From contig JAJFKG010000001.1 of NCBI GenBank assembly GCA_021773335.1, positions 1 through 64,000 on the forward strand: a stretch of 64,000 nt of DNA, read 5' to 3'. The notes beneath the pieces were generated by a model. It was given only the letters and a program-made list of their open reading frames with translations, ran no database searches and was not told the DNA's origin. The position numbers and the translations under genes were made by a program. This document shows, piece after piece, positions 37,438 to 46,804 of this stretch. Numbering within the stretch: the stretch's first letter is position 1; every line of letters starts with the position of its first letter. This stretch comes from Gammaproteobacteria bacterium. Its GTDB lineage: Bacteria > Pseudomonadota > Gammaproteobacteria > JAJFKG01.

Positions 37438-40400
37438 ATGGCTTGGAATGATGAAATCAAAGAAAAAATTCGTAATGGCACTTTGCAAGAAAGTGATTTG
37501 AAAATATTGGGTGGCTTATTTGTTGATCCGCGTGCGAAGGCGACGGATTTTGTTCGGCCAGGCGTTAAAAATTCTGGGACCATACTTCACTATGCTTGTA
37601 CACGTGGTAATACGCAAACACTACGAACAATTATGGTTGCTTTGGGGAAGGATAACACTATACAACTCGCGCAAATCAAAACTAACAGCGGTTCCACCGT
37701 CTTGCATAGGCTGGTTGGCAATCACTCTCCCCAGGCTCCGCAACTGCTCACGGCCTTTATTAATGGTGTTGGCCGGGACAATGCTAGACAACTCGCGCAA
37801 AGCAAAGATAGCTGCGGTTACACCGCCTTGCATTACCTGGCTGGCAATCCCTCTCCCCATGCTCTGCAACTGCTCACGGCCTTTATCGCATTGCTGGGTC
37901 GGGATACTGCCAAACAACTCGCGCAAAGCAAAGATAGCTACGGTTCCACCGCCTTGCATTACCTGGCTAGCAATAATTCCCAACATTCCCCGCAACTGCT
38001 CACGGCCTTTATCAACCTGCTAGGCCGGGACACTGCCAAACAACTCGCGCAAAGCAAAACTACCAGCGGTGCCACCGCCTTGCATTTTCTGGGTCGCAAT
38101 GCCTCTCCAGGTGCCCCGCAACTGCTCACTGCCTTTATCAACCTACTGGGCCGAGAGACTGCCACACAACTCGCGCAAATCAAAGATAGCTACGGTGTCA
38201 CCGCCTTGCATAGACTGACTGGCAATCCCTCTCCCCAGGCCCCGCAACTGCTCACTGCCTTTATCAATGGTGTTGGCCGAGACACTGCCAAACAACTCGC
38301 GCAAATCAAAACTAACAGCGGTTCCACCGCCTTGCATTGGCTGGCTAGCAATCGCTCTCCTCAGGTCCCGCAACTCCTCACGGCCTTTATCAACCTGCTA
38401 GGCCGGGACACTGCCAAACAACTCGCGCAAAGCACTTGCGGCGGTTCCACCGTCTTGCATAGCCTGACTGGCAATCCCTCTCCCCAGGCCCCGCAACTCC
38501 TCACGGCCTTTATCAATCTGCTGGGCCGGGATACTGCCAAACAACTCGCGCAAAGCAAAGATAGCCTCGGTGTCACCGCCTTGCATTGGCTGGCTAGCAA
38601 TCGCTCTCCTCAGGTCCCGCAACTCTTCACCGCCTTTATCGATTTATTGGGTGACGCAATTGCGCGCAATCTCATCTTAACCAAGACGACAAAGTCTTTC
38701 CCTACGAACGCGATAAGGTCGCTTTTGGTAAACGGGCTAGGCTCAGCGTCGCAAAAAACGGCCCTACTCAAAGTCATGCTGCAACCCTTTCGTAACACGC
38801 CTTTACCTGCTTCAGCATTTGAAGGCATGACCGACGCACAAAAACGACAAGTGCAAGATTGTCACAGTGCTATTCGTAGAGAACATACCCAATCGTCACA
38901 ACCGGCACGTCCACAAACGACGGCCAGCTCAAGCAGCAGCTCGTCAGCATCTATGACTACGCCGACAAGCAGCCTCACCAACGCACAAGTCAAAGAAAAA
39001 ATCAAAAATGGCACGTTAACCGTTGAGCAGATACGTCAGTTGGGTGAACGCGCTAAGCAAGATAATTTTGTTGACTCGAGCCGAACACGCTCTGGTACTA
39101 TCATTCACTATGCTTGGGAGTATGGTAATGCGCAAACACTCAAGAATATATTTACGGTACTGGGTGTGGCTACTGCCAAACAACTCGCGCAAAGCAAAAC
39201 TAACGACGGTTACACCGCCTTGCATTTTCTGGGTCGCAATGCCTCTCCAGGTGCCCCGCAACTGCTCACGGCCTTTATCAATCTGCTGGGTCGAGATACT
39301 GCCAAACAACTCGCGCAAAGCAAAGATGACGACGGCGACACCGCCTTGCATAGCCTGGCTGGCAATCACTCTCCACAGGCTCCGCAACTGCTCACGGCCT
39401 TTATCAATCTGCTGGGTCGGGATACTGCCAAACAACTCGCGCAAAGCAAAGATAGCCTCGGCGACACCGCCTTGCATTGCTTGGCTAGCAATACCTCTCC
39501 CCAGGCTCCGCAACTGTTCACTGCCTTTATCAATGGTGTTGGCCGGGACAATGCTATACAACTTGCGCAAAGCAAAACTACCAGCGGTTCCACCGTCTTG
39601 CATTGGCTGGCTAGCAATAATTCCCAACAGGCCCCGCAACTCCTCACGGCCTTTATCGACCTGCTGGGCCGAGACACGGCTAGACAGCTTGCGCAAGTCA
39701 AAAATAAGGGCGGTTACACCTTCTTGCATTGCTTGGCTTATAATAATTGCTTGGCTTATAATACTTCTCCCCAGGCCCCGCAACTGCTCACGGCCTTTAT
39801 CAATCTGCTGGGCCGGGACACTGCCAAACAACTCGCGCAAAGCAAAGATAACGACGGCGACACCGTCTTGCATAGCCTGGCTAGCAATCGCTCTCCTCAG
39901 GTCCCGCAACTCCTCACGGCCTTTATCGACCTGCTGGGTCGAGACACGGCTAGACAGCTTGCGCAAGTCAAAAATAAGGGCGGTTACACCGTCTTGCATA
40001 GCCTGGCTTGGAATGATTCCCAACATTCCCCGCAACTCCTCACGGCCTTTATCAATGGTGTTGGCCGGGACAATGCCAAACAACTCGCGCAAAGCAAAAC
40101 TAACGACGGTTACACCGTTTTGCATAGACTGGCTTATAATACTTCTCCCCAGGCCCCGCAACTGCTCACTGCCTTTATCAATGGTATTGGCCGAGATACT
40201 GCCAAACAACTCGCGCAAAGCAAAGCTAACGACGGTTACACCGCCTTGCATTGCTTGGCTGGCAATCACTCTCCCCAGGCCCCGCAACTCCTCACGGCCT
40301 TTATCGATTTATTGGGTGAAGCAACTGCTCGCGGCTTAATCTTAACCAAGACGACAACGTTTCTCCCTACGAACGCCATAAGAATAGTCTTTACGATTTG

Positions 40401-43383
40401 CCACCCCTCTTCATCCCACACATCCGCCTTACTCAAAGCCCTACTACACCCCTTCAGTACAGCAGGGCTACCTGATTCTGCCTTAGCAGGTTTAACGGCA
40501 ACACAAAAACGACAGGTGCGACAATGTCTGCATGATATAAACCCTGCTCTTGATACGCAGAATGCTTTTGCCAGCTCAAGCACATCATCGTCTTCCACAC
40601 CCTCGACCACAACCCCAGCCGTTGCGGCTGCGAGTTCCAGCTCAAGTAACACATCAACCCCCTCACAGCGCCAAGCAACACTCGCGCACATCAGCGGCGA
40701 GATTGCCGCGATGCTGTTGACACGTGCCGAGGGTGCCGGACGTATTCACTTGCGTGACCCTGCCCACTTTCAAAGCGTTTGCAACACACTGAAAAATGCC
40801 GTTGTGAGCGTCTTCGATGCGCTGATTGCTACTGAGCACAATACGTTATTGCAAAGCCATGGCCATGAGCTTATTCCTCGCGTCGTTGACCAATATGCTT
40901 CAACGCTGTTGCAGCAAGGCCACCTGGACTATAGCGAAAGCCAGTGGATGACACTGGTGCGCGAACCTGTGAAAAAGGTCGTCGCAGAATGGTGGGCGCG
41001 GGTTGCCCCGGGTGCGTTAAGTGAGTCTGACGCTCCAGCGCAGACCAGCCCCGCCAGTCTGCCGCCTCGTCCGCACAATCCCAGTGGCGGTAAAGGCAAA
41101 GCGAAAACCAGTAGTAGCGCCACGGAGGCGCAGACACGTTGGTTTGCGCAAACGATGACGACGTTACAAAATGACGTTGATGCGCTACGCACACAATTGC
41201 GTGAAGCTAAAGCCCAGTTAGCACAACAACACGCCCTGACCGCTGCCGAGCGTGCCGCCTTGCAAACCAATGTCAGTGAAATAGAGCAACGTGTGGCTAC
41301 GATGGAAGAGCACGCCATTCATCGCGGTGAAAAATGGCGAGCTGAACTCGCTCAGCCCGGCCAAGAAAACGTGCGTGCCTTTGGTCTGACTATCTTTGTT
41401 TCGCTTGACCACATCATTCGTGCCTGTTATTTGATTAAGAGCAGCTATCTTGACCGCGGTCGCAAAACTACTCAAGAAAAAATCGGCGGTTTCTTTAAAA
41501 CATTAATTGATGGTTTTCCTTTTGGCACCCTGGTAGCCGGCCTAGCCGGCAAAGACATGCCTGAGAACGCTTACGATATTGCGGAATTATGTAAAGAGGC
41601 CTTACCTGTCTCAGAAATCGTGGTTGGCATGACACCGCGTCCGGTCAAAAAAGTCTTTAGCACTGTCACCAATACACTCACCGGGGCGGGCGACAAGCGC
41701 ACCAAGCGGGTGGCCGCTGATGATTTGACCTCCATTGACATTCACGCTCGTGCCTTTCATATCGCCGAATTGTTAACCACGGTCTATCACGATATTGTGC
41801 AAGCACTCGACCCAGCAGGCGCTGAGGCATTAGCCGAACAAATCGTGCACAGCATTATCTATGCGCTCAAAGACCGGGATGTACAAGGGCGACGTTTGCT
41901 GGCCGATATCCGTGATATGAATGCTATCTTGTTGGCGGTGATGATGGGGTATCACCAGGACAAAACATTCCGTAGTCCGGTGCCGGGAACAACGGCTGGT
42001 GTGACGACACCGGCCACGCCTGCCAGGGCGAATTGGTGGTCGCGGGCGATGCCAAGCGGCAACAAATGGAGCACGCGCCACATCGTGCGTTGTGCGGGGA
42101 TACAGTGTCAGGCGACAGACCCGTTGACTGGGGCAGTGACCCAACAAGCCTGGGTGCGCCAAGATAGCAAACATGGGGCACCTTTGCAGCGACCGGCTGT
42201 GGCAACGGGTGTGGCAGCGGCAGGGGCTGCTGGCACAACAGCCCCAGCAGCGAATTATTTATTTGCGCATTACACGGCAGAACAAGCGGCGTATTTGCGC
42301 CAAGAAACGGCAACACGGGGACAGTGGCAATGGCAAGTTGCTACCTTGCCTGCGTCAACACCAGCGGCGACTACAGCAACCACGACAACTACTGCTACTA
42401 ATACTTCTTCTGCAACTACGTCTACAACAACGGCAACAGCATCAAGTAGTACACCGGCATCTAGCAGTAGCAGTACGACAACGAGTACACAAACAGCGAC
42501 CACACAAACGGCTGCCTCGAAACAAACGACCACGCAAACAACGACAGGGGCAAGTCGGGCTTTACGTTTGTCGCCGCCAACCACGCGACAGCCGGATATA
42601 ACCCAGCAAACTCTACTGGATACATTGGCTGCATTGGAAGCAACACAGAAGGAACTAGCAGCGCTGAAAGCGCAACGCAAACGCGAAGAGCAAGAGCAGA
42701 AACAGCAAGAACAAGCACGCAAAGCAGCAAAAGAGAAAAAACAAGCGGAAAAACAATGTCGCGCACAACAAGCAGAATTGCAACATCAACGTGCAGCGCA
42801 AGAGAGAGCGCAACTTTTGGAACGGTTGGCCAGGGTAGAGAAGCACGTGGGGCCGGGTGATCAAGATACGGATGTCTCTGCAGGTGATCAACTGTTTGCG
42901 CAACTCGCTAGTGGTGCGACTTTACAGCCTGAAACGAAAGCATTAATGCAAGGCCAGATTCGGGTATTACAGGAGCAAATCCTTGAGTTGAATAAACAGG
43001 CAGGCTCGTCTGCAAGCCAGGTGAGTGCTAACCAAGAGCAGGTAGAGCGCCTGCAGCAACAAGTCTATACCTTAGAAGCCAAGCTTGGTATATCGTCTCG
43101 AAACTCACATAAGAGGCGCAGCAGTAGTCCTTTATCTGCGTTGTTCACCTTGCCACAACAGGCGAGTGAAGCAAATGAGGTTGCTGCGTCTTCAGCTTCG
43201 TCAAGCGCCTCGTCATCTTCTTCGACACCGACGGTGATACCAATAACTTCGCCACCTAGGCTTGAAATTGAAACGCCACCGAGCGATAGCGATGAAGATA
43301 CGGCGTCTAGCGATAGTGATGATGACATGACGCTTAGTAGCACTAGCGATGGCGGTAGTACTGCGCTTGCACTCAGGATTTAA
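37438..43383 (+). CDS. Giant protein with two blocks of 42-residue ankyrin-like repeats
   Basis: 1981 residues. Module 1 (about 1-490): N-cap with IRNGTLQESDLKILGG and SGTILHYACTRGN, eight 42-residue repeats of the form G(S/Y)TALHxLAxNxSPQAPQ plus LLTAFIxxLGRDxAxQLAQS, and a C-cap with ILTKTT. Module 2 (about 515-1035) repeats the same plan with nine repeats. The LHxLA core resembles ankyrin, but the unit is 42, not 33, residues. A Ser/Thr linker leads to an unrecognised region (about 1085-1560) with a coiled coil (about 1240-1295) and FGLTIFVSLDHIIRACYLI, then a Thr/Ser-rich linker (1634-1717), further coiled coils (1720-1885) and an acidic Ser/Asp tail. There is no signal peptide. GGAGA precedes ATG 37438. 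An effector-like role is inference. Confidence 0.88.
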   Translation: MAWNDEIKEKIRNGTLQESDLKILGGLFVDPRAKATDFVRPGVKNSGTILHYACTRGNTQTLRTIMVALGKDNTIQLAQIKTNSGSTVLHRLVGNHSPQAPQLLTAFINGVGRDNARQLAQSKDSCGYTALHYLAGNPSPHALQLLTAFIALLGRDTAKQLAQSKDSYGSTALHYLASNNSQHSPQLLTAFINLLGRDTAKQLAQSKTTSGATALHFLGRNASPGAPQLLTAFINLLGRETATQLAQIKDSYGVTALHRLTGNPSPQAPQLLTAFINGVGRDTAKQLAQIKTNSGSTALHWLASNRSPQVPQLLTAFINLLGRDTAKQLAQSTCGGSTVLHSLTGNPSPQAPQLLTAFINLLGRDTAKQLAQSKDSLGVTALHWLASNRSPQVPQLFTAFIDLLGDAIARNLILTKTTKSFPTNAIRSLLVNGLGSASQKTALLKVMLQPFRNTPLPASAFEGMTDAQKRQVQDCHSAIRREHTQSSQPARPQTTASSSSSSSASMTTPTSSLTNAQVKEKIKNGTLTVEQIRQLGERAKQDNFVDSSRTRSGTIIHYAWEYGNAQTLKNIFTVLGVATAKQLAQSKTNDGYTALHFLGRNASPGAPQLLTAFINLLGRDTAKQLAQSKDDDGDTALHSLAGNHSPQAPQLLTAFINLLGRDTAKQLAQSKDSLGDTALHCLASNTSPQAPQLFTAFINGVGRDNAIQLAQSKTTSGSTVLHWLASNNSQQAPQLLTAFIDLLGRDTARQLAQVKNKGGYTFLHCLAYNNCLAYNTSPQAPQLLTAFINLLGRDTAKQLAQSKDNDGDTVLHSLASNRSPQVPQLLTAFIDLLGRDTARQLAQVKNKGGYTVLHSLAWNDSQHSPQLLTAFINGVGRDNAKQLAQSKTNDGYTVLHRLAYNTSPQAPQLLTAFINGIGRDTAKQLAQSKANDGYTALHCLAGNHSPQAPQLLTAFIDLLGEATARGLILTKTTTFLPTNAIRIVFTICHPSSSHTSALLKALLHPFSTAGLPDSALAGLTATQKRQVRQCLHDINPALDTQNAFASSSTSSSSTPSTTTPAVAAASSSSSNTSTPSQRQATLAHISGEIAAMLLTRAEGAGRIHLRDPAHFQSVCNTLKNAVVSVFDALIATEHNTLLQSHGHELIPRVVDQYASTLLQQGHLDYSESQWMTLVREPVKKVVAEWWARVAPGALSESDAPAQTSPASLPPRPHNPSGGKGKAKTSSSATEAQTRWFAQTMTTLQNDVDALRTQLREAKAQLAQQHALTAAERAALQTNVSEIEQRVATMEEHAIHRGEKWRAELAQPGQENVRAFGLTIFVSLDHIIRACYLIKSSYLDRGRKTTQEKIGGFFKTLIDGFPFGTLVAGLAGKDMPENAYDIAELCKEALPVSEIVVGMTPRPVKKVFSTVTNTLTGAGDKRTKRVAADDLTSIDIHARAFHIAELLTTVYHDIVQALDPAGAEALAEQIVHSIIYALKDRDVQGRRLLADIRDMNAILLAVMMGYHQDKTFRSPVPGTTAGVTTPATPARANWWSRAMPSGNKWSTRHIVRCAGIQCQATDPLTGAVTQQAWVRQDSKHGAPLQRPAVATGVAAAGAAGTTAPAANYLFAHYTAEQAAYLRQETATRGQWQWQVATLPASTPAATTATTTTTATNTSSATTSTTTATASSSTPASSSSSTTTSTQTATTQTAASKQTTTQTTTGASRALRLSPPTTRQPDITQQTLLDTLAALEATQKELAALKAQRKREEQEQKQQEQARKAAKEKKQAEKQCRAQQAELQHQRAAQERAQLLERLARVEKHVGPGDQDTDVSAGDQLFAQLASGATLQPETKALMQGQIRVLQEQILELNKQAGSSASQVSANQEQVERLQQQVYTLEAKLGISSRNSHKRRSSSPLSALFTLPQQASEANEVAASSASSSASSSSSTPTVIPITSPPRLEIETPPSDSDEDTASSDSDDDMTLSSTSDGGSTALALRI
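37664..40320 (+). repeat. 126-bp tandem coding repeats
   Basis: The DNA unit is 126 bases (for example AACTCGCGCAA at 37664, 37790 and 37916), with 8 units in the first block and 9 in the second. Long stretches are almost identical between units at the nucleotide level, so expansion or homogenisation looks recent. One unit (about 39727-39770) carries an in-frame 18-bp duplication that repeats the peptide NNCLAY. The regular period also keeps other frames open, giving spurious long ORFs on both strands. Confidence 0.9.
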
Positions 43384-43418
43384 CTATAAATATATAATTA
43401 AATCTTGATAATGTGCCT

Positions 43419-43640
43419 GGTCCCACCCCTCCAGGGGTGGGACCTTAAACTCATGGACGCTCCAGCGTCCATTCATTATTGTCGGGCGCAGGAGCGCCCG
43501 GGGTATAACGTCCCACCCCCTGGAGGGGTGGGACGAGTCTGTAGAAACTCGGGGTGGGACGAGTCTGTCCCCTGGAGGGGTGGGACGAGTCTGTTTAAGA
43601 TACAACGAGTCTGTAGAAACTCGGGGTGGGACGAGTTATA
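43419..43640. repeat. C-type palindrome cluster after the ankyrin-like gene
   Basis: C1 (43419-43444), C2 (TGGACGCTCCAGCGTCCA, 43454-43471), C3 (GGGCGCAGGAGCGCCC, 43484-43499) and a second C1 (about 43509-43535). A degenerate tail then repeats ACGAGTCTGTAGAAACTCGG twice (about 43533 and 43607) with loose C1 pieces between. This fills the 320-base gap to the ATPase gene. Confidence 0.8.
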
Positions 43641-43703
43641 TTGTGGCAAGATCCGGCGCGACGAGTTTGAGCGTAATTGCGTTGACAGGAATACAGTAGT
43701 CTT

Positions 43704-45164
43704 TTAAAGGTTCTGCAAAATATCACCCAGCGTGATGATTCTGTCGAAGTAGCCACATGTACTTAGTTTTTCGTCAGCACCTGAGGGGGCTATCAGCACT
43801 TTTTGTAGCGTAAAGCCTTTGGGATTGGGGAATAGCGCTAGTTTCGCTTCGACTTCGGCGATCACGGTTGATGTTACTTTTTGTTGCAAATATTTAATTT
43901 CACACAGGGCGATGACTTTATCAGCACGAGAGAAGACTAAATCAATTTGGTAGCCTGGTTTTTCAGTTTCTAGTTTGCGATTAAAAAAAGCTCCTGATTG
44001 ATAACGCACACCGGCAAACCCGAGTATTTTTGCAAACAATCGATGCTGTATTCGACACCAACGTTCAAAACTGTATCCCAACCATTTGCGATAACTCTCT
44101 TGATTGAGTGCCTGCATGGGCGTTTGGTTGTATTCTCCTGCGTTAATATTCGCTTGGATGGGGTGTATAAATTTATAGTAAAACTGCAAGTAAGCATCGG
44201 CAATACAATAACGATTGACGGTGCTAGTTTGCTTTAAATTATAGGGGACATATTTATAAATAAAGCCGCAGAGCTCCAGATCGGTTAATAACGCCGTTAA
44301 GCGTCCACCACTGATCTGCTTTAGATGCTCGCCAATTTGCTTGCGTGTGGCGTGCCGTCGTTTGCTCAAGTATTCAATTACTTGTTGATGTTGTTGGTGG
44401 TTTGACAAGCTGCTGATAAAAATACGCTGATATTCATTAACAAAAAAACCATTGCTCGTGAATGCTTGTTTACACAAGCCTAAAAATAGAGAAGGGGCAT
44501 TTATTATTCGTTTAAGATATTCAGGTATGCCGCCTATAGCCAGATAAATATCTAAAATTTCTATCATTGAATGCTTGCTGAGGAACTCTGCTGTTTCTTG
44601 TAAAGTAAATGGTTTTAATGCTAATTCGTATTGTGAGCGATTATATAATGACTTAGAGTGAACAATATGGTTAATGATAAACGATGGCGAAGAGCCACAC
44701 AGAATAAGTCTTAGTTGTGGGTTGGTTTTAAATCGATTGTCCCACACGAATTTCAGTTCATTAATAAAGTCGTCTTGGTAATCTGCGAGCCACTGTACTT
44801 CCTCAAAATATAATGTCCATTCACCTTCCGCCAAATAATCCGCTAATAAATCGAAGACTTCAGTCCAAGTAGTAAAATTTAATTTTTTTAAAATCGGGTT
44901 GTTGATATGGCTTTGCAATTGGTAGAGCACGTGGGCTATTTGTTCCTGTTGAGGCTTGCCTTCAACACCTTCTATTTTAATGATGTTGCGCTTGCGAAAA
45001 ACCTGTTCAAGCAGTTCGGTTTTACCCACACGGCGACGCCCATAGACAATCAGGATTGCCGCTTCATTGAGGGCAATAAACTCTTTTAAAGATTCAATTT
45101 CATAACGTCTGCCAACAAAGGCGGGGTTATCTTCTATTGATTTTATGTTGAGTGCTTCGCTCAT
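43704..45164 (-). CDS. ATPase with DUF234-type C-terminal domain
   Basis: 486 residues. Walker A YGRRRVGKTE is at about 41-50; the Walker B position reads TLYFEEVQWL (about 117-126), with Glu-Glu where Asp-Glu is usual. A sensor-like LRLILCGSSPSFI follows. Residues about 265-305 form a winged helix (ATRKQIGEHLKQISGGRLTALL). The C-terminal part (about 385-460) has YQIDLVFSRADKVIALCEIKY, a D-x(n)-E-x-K pattern seen in restriction-like nuclease folds and in DUF234. Relatives are archaeal/bacterial AAA proteins of unclear role. Three regularly spaced palindromes lie just upstream. Confidence 0.85.
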   Translation of the reverse strand: MSEALNIKSIEDNPAFVGRRYEIESLKEFIALNEAAILIVYGRRRVGKTELLEQVFRKRNIIKIEGVEGKPQQEQIAHVLYQLQSHINNPILKKLNFTTWTEVFDLLADYLAEGEWTLYFEEVQWLADYQDDFINELKFVWDNRFKTNPQLRLILCGSSPSFIINHIVHSKSLYNRSQYELALKPFTLQETAEFLSKHSMIEILDIYLAIGGIPEYLKRIINAPSLFLGLCKQAFTSNGFFVNEYQRIFISSLSNHQQHQQVIEYLSKRRHATRKQIGEHLKQISGGRLTALLTDLELCGFIYKYVPYNLKQTSTVNRYCIADAYLQFYYKFIHPIQANINAGEYNQTPMQALNQESYRKWLGYSFERWCRIQHRLFAKILGFAGVRYQSGAFFNRKLETEKPGYQIDLVFSRADKVIALCEIKYLQQKVTSTVIAEVEAKLALFPNPKGFTLQKVLIAPSGADEKLSTCGYFDRIITLGDILQNL

Positions 45165-45201
45165 AAGTGGCTTAACCTTTTGATTCAGCTGAGTTTTTAA
45201 T

Positions 45202-45342
45202 ATTTGGCCCGAATTCTTCAGTTTTTTGGGCCAAATATACCATAAAAACTAGCTATTTGGCCTGAATTTTCCAATTTTTCGGGCCAAATGCTACTTAAAA
45301 ATTGGCTATTTGGCCGGAGATTTCGGGTTTTGCCGGCCAAAT
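45202..45342. promoter_or_regulatory. Array of three 35-bp palindromes, 53-bp period
   Basis: Units at 45202-45236, 45255-45289 and 45308-45342, each beginning ATTTGGCC and ending GGCCAAAT, with 19-base centres and two 18-base spacers (the spacers share a run of A and a final GCT). The array lies 38-178 bases upstream of the ATPase start, on the promoter side. The even spacing, about five helical turns, suits cooperative binding of a dimer. The rest of the gap to rplM has a 7-bp tandem repeat (GGAGCTT three times, 45423-45443) and the rplM promoter. Confidence 0.75.
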
Positions 45343-45568
45343 ATTACTCTTTGTTTCGCTATTGAAGCTGCCGACATGTGAGCCGTTAGGTAATTACCTC
45401 ATGGATATGGCTTAGTTATTGGGGAGCTTGGAGCTTGGAGCTTGGCTAATTGTTTGTTTTATATATATAAATTTTCTTATTTGAGAGATGAGGTGGGGCG
45501 TGTTTATCGGTAGGTAGAAGTCTTTTTTTTGTTCAAAATCCCCTTGAGTTTTGGCCATAATTTGGGCC

Positions 45569-45597
45569 TTGTATCTTAGAAATGACTGCTGTACAAT
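45569..45597 (+). promoter_or_regulatory. Probable rplM-rpsI promoter
   Basis: TTGTAT (45569-45574), a 17-base spacer and TACAAT (45592-45597) lie 43 bases before the rplM ATG. Confidence 0.7.
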
Positions 45598-45639
45598 CCC
45601 GCCTCTTTCTGTGGACAATTCCCCTGGAGTTTGAGTCTG

Positions 45640-46074
45640 ATGAAGACCTTTAATGCTAAAAATGAAACCGTCGTCAGAGACTGGTATGTTGTTGATGCAA
45701 CAAATAAAACACTGGGTCGCTTAGCGACTGAAATCGCGCGTCGTTTGCGTGGTAAGCATAAGCCTGAGTACACTCCTCACGTCGATACCGGTGACTATAT
45801 AATAGTGGTCAATGCCGAGAAGGTGAAAGTCACTGGGCGTAAGCTAACTGATAAAGTCTATTACCACCATACGGGCTTCCCGGGTGGTATTAAGTCAATT
45901 ACCCTCGATAAATTATTGGCAAAATCGCCAGTGAGTGTGATTGAAAAGGCCGTCAAAGGCATGTTGCCGAAAAACTCCTTGGGCCGCGCAATGTATCGTA
46001 AGTTGAAAGTGTATGCGGGCGCTGAGCATGAGCATACTGCGCAACAACCACAACCCCTAGAGATCGACGGATAA
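45640..46074 (+). CDS. rplM: 50S ribosomal protein L13
   Basis: 144 residues from ATG 45640 (GGAG at about 45626); a TTG at 45631 would add three. [39 protein letters not shown] and [21 protein letters not shown] are diagnostic. L13 is an early 50S assembly protein. It forms an operon with rpsI. Confidence 0.97.
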   Translation: MKTFNAKNETVVRDWYVVDATNKTLGRLATEIARRLRGKHKPEYTPHVDTGDYIIVVNAEKVKVTGRKLTDKVYYHHTGFPGGIKSITLDKLLAKSPVSVIEKAVKGMLPKNSLGRAMYRKLKVYAGAEHEHTAQQPQPLEIDG

Positions 46075-46122
46075 GATCGCTGAATAAGAGCGGTCTGAGT
46101 TAACTGAAAGGTAAACGTAACC

Positions 46123-46572
46123 ATGGCTAAGGCAAAAGCAAAAGTAAACAAGATTAAACAAAACTATGGCACCGGGCGTCGTAAATCGTCGGTCGCACGC
46201 GTGTTTATTCGTCCGGGTAAAGGCGAAATCAAGATCAATGGCCGTACCCAAGAAGATTATTTTGGTGGCCGTGAAACTTGCCGCATGATTTTGCGTCAGC
46301 CGCTAGTAGCAGTGGATGTGCGTGAAAAATTCGACATTATCGTGACGGTTAAAGGTGGTGGTATTTCAGGTCAAGCCGGTGCAATACGCCACGGCATTAC
46401 CCGCGCGTTGATGGATTATGATGAAGAAGATGGTAGCGACGGCAGTGGTGAAGGTTCATTCCGCCGAGTCTTGCGTAAACATGGTTATGTGACCCGCGAC
46501 GCACGTTGTGTTGAACGTAAGAAAGTAGGGCTGCATAAGGCGCGTAAGGCGACTCAGTTCTCAAAGCGCTAA
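46123..46572 (+). CDS. rpsI: 30S ribosomal protein S9 with acidic insertion
   Basis: 149 residues (E. coli 130). [39 protein letters not shown] and the C-terminal QFSKR, whose last residues touch P-site tRNA, are intact. Besides a longer N-terminus there is an insertion of about 10 residues at 102-112 ([11 protein letters not shown]) between LMDYDE and the RRVLRKHG helix. The reading frame is otherwise normal, so the protein should be functional. Confidence 0.96.
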   Translation: MAKAKAKVNKIKQNYGTGRRKSSVARVFIRPGKGEIKINGRTQEDYFGGRETCRMILRQPLVAVDVREKFDIIVTVKGGGISGQAGAIRHGITRALMDYDEEDGSDGSGEGSFRRVLRKHGYVTRDARCVERKKVGLHKARKATQFSKR

Positions 46573-46737
46573 CCAGAGCAGGCATCTTAGCCCAATCTCT
46601 TCGTTGCAACCTCTCTTTAATTCGGTCATTTACTTCAGTAAACTCCCTCATTCAAGGGAGTTTGCGCCTCGACCTTGGGCGAATCTGCCCGCTCTGGCCG
46701 AGGGTCGCATCTTGGTCCAATCTTTTCAGGATTCTAC

Positions 46738-46768
46738 AAAAAAAGCAGCTCTTGGAGCTGCTTTTTTT
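46738..46768. terminator. Bidirectional terminator after rpsI
   Basis: AAAAAAAGCAGCTC, loop TTG, GAGCTGCTTTTTTT. It serves rpsI on the plus strand and the converging oxygenase gene on the minus strand. A second stem without a T-run (AACTCCCT/AGGGAGTT, about 46640-46663) precedes it. Confidence 0.92.
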
Positions 46769-46804
46769 GTGTGTGGCTATTTATTATCTTGAGTATTAAT
46801 TCAA

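Noticed and set aside
37664..40320. 126-bp tandem units considered as a noncoding satellite
   Set aside because: They keep one frame across 8 and 9 copies and encode a consistent 42-residue motif, so they are coding repeats.
39016..40339. Long open frames on the minus strand (423 codons) and in another plus frame (438 codons) inside the ankyrin-like gene
   Set aside because: They arise because the 126-bp repeat lacks stops in those frames in every copy. They have no ribosome binding site, and the encoded sequence simply mirrors the repeat.
43405..43707. 100-codon frame after the ankyrin-like gene
   Set aside because: It is composed of C-type palindromes and their degenerate tandem copies.
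46640..46663. Stem AACTCCCT/AGGGAGTT considered as the rpsI terminator
   Set aside because: No T-run follows. The hairpin at 46738-46768 is the better terminator.
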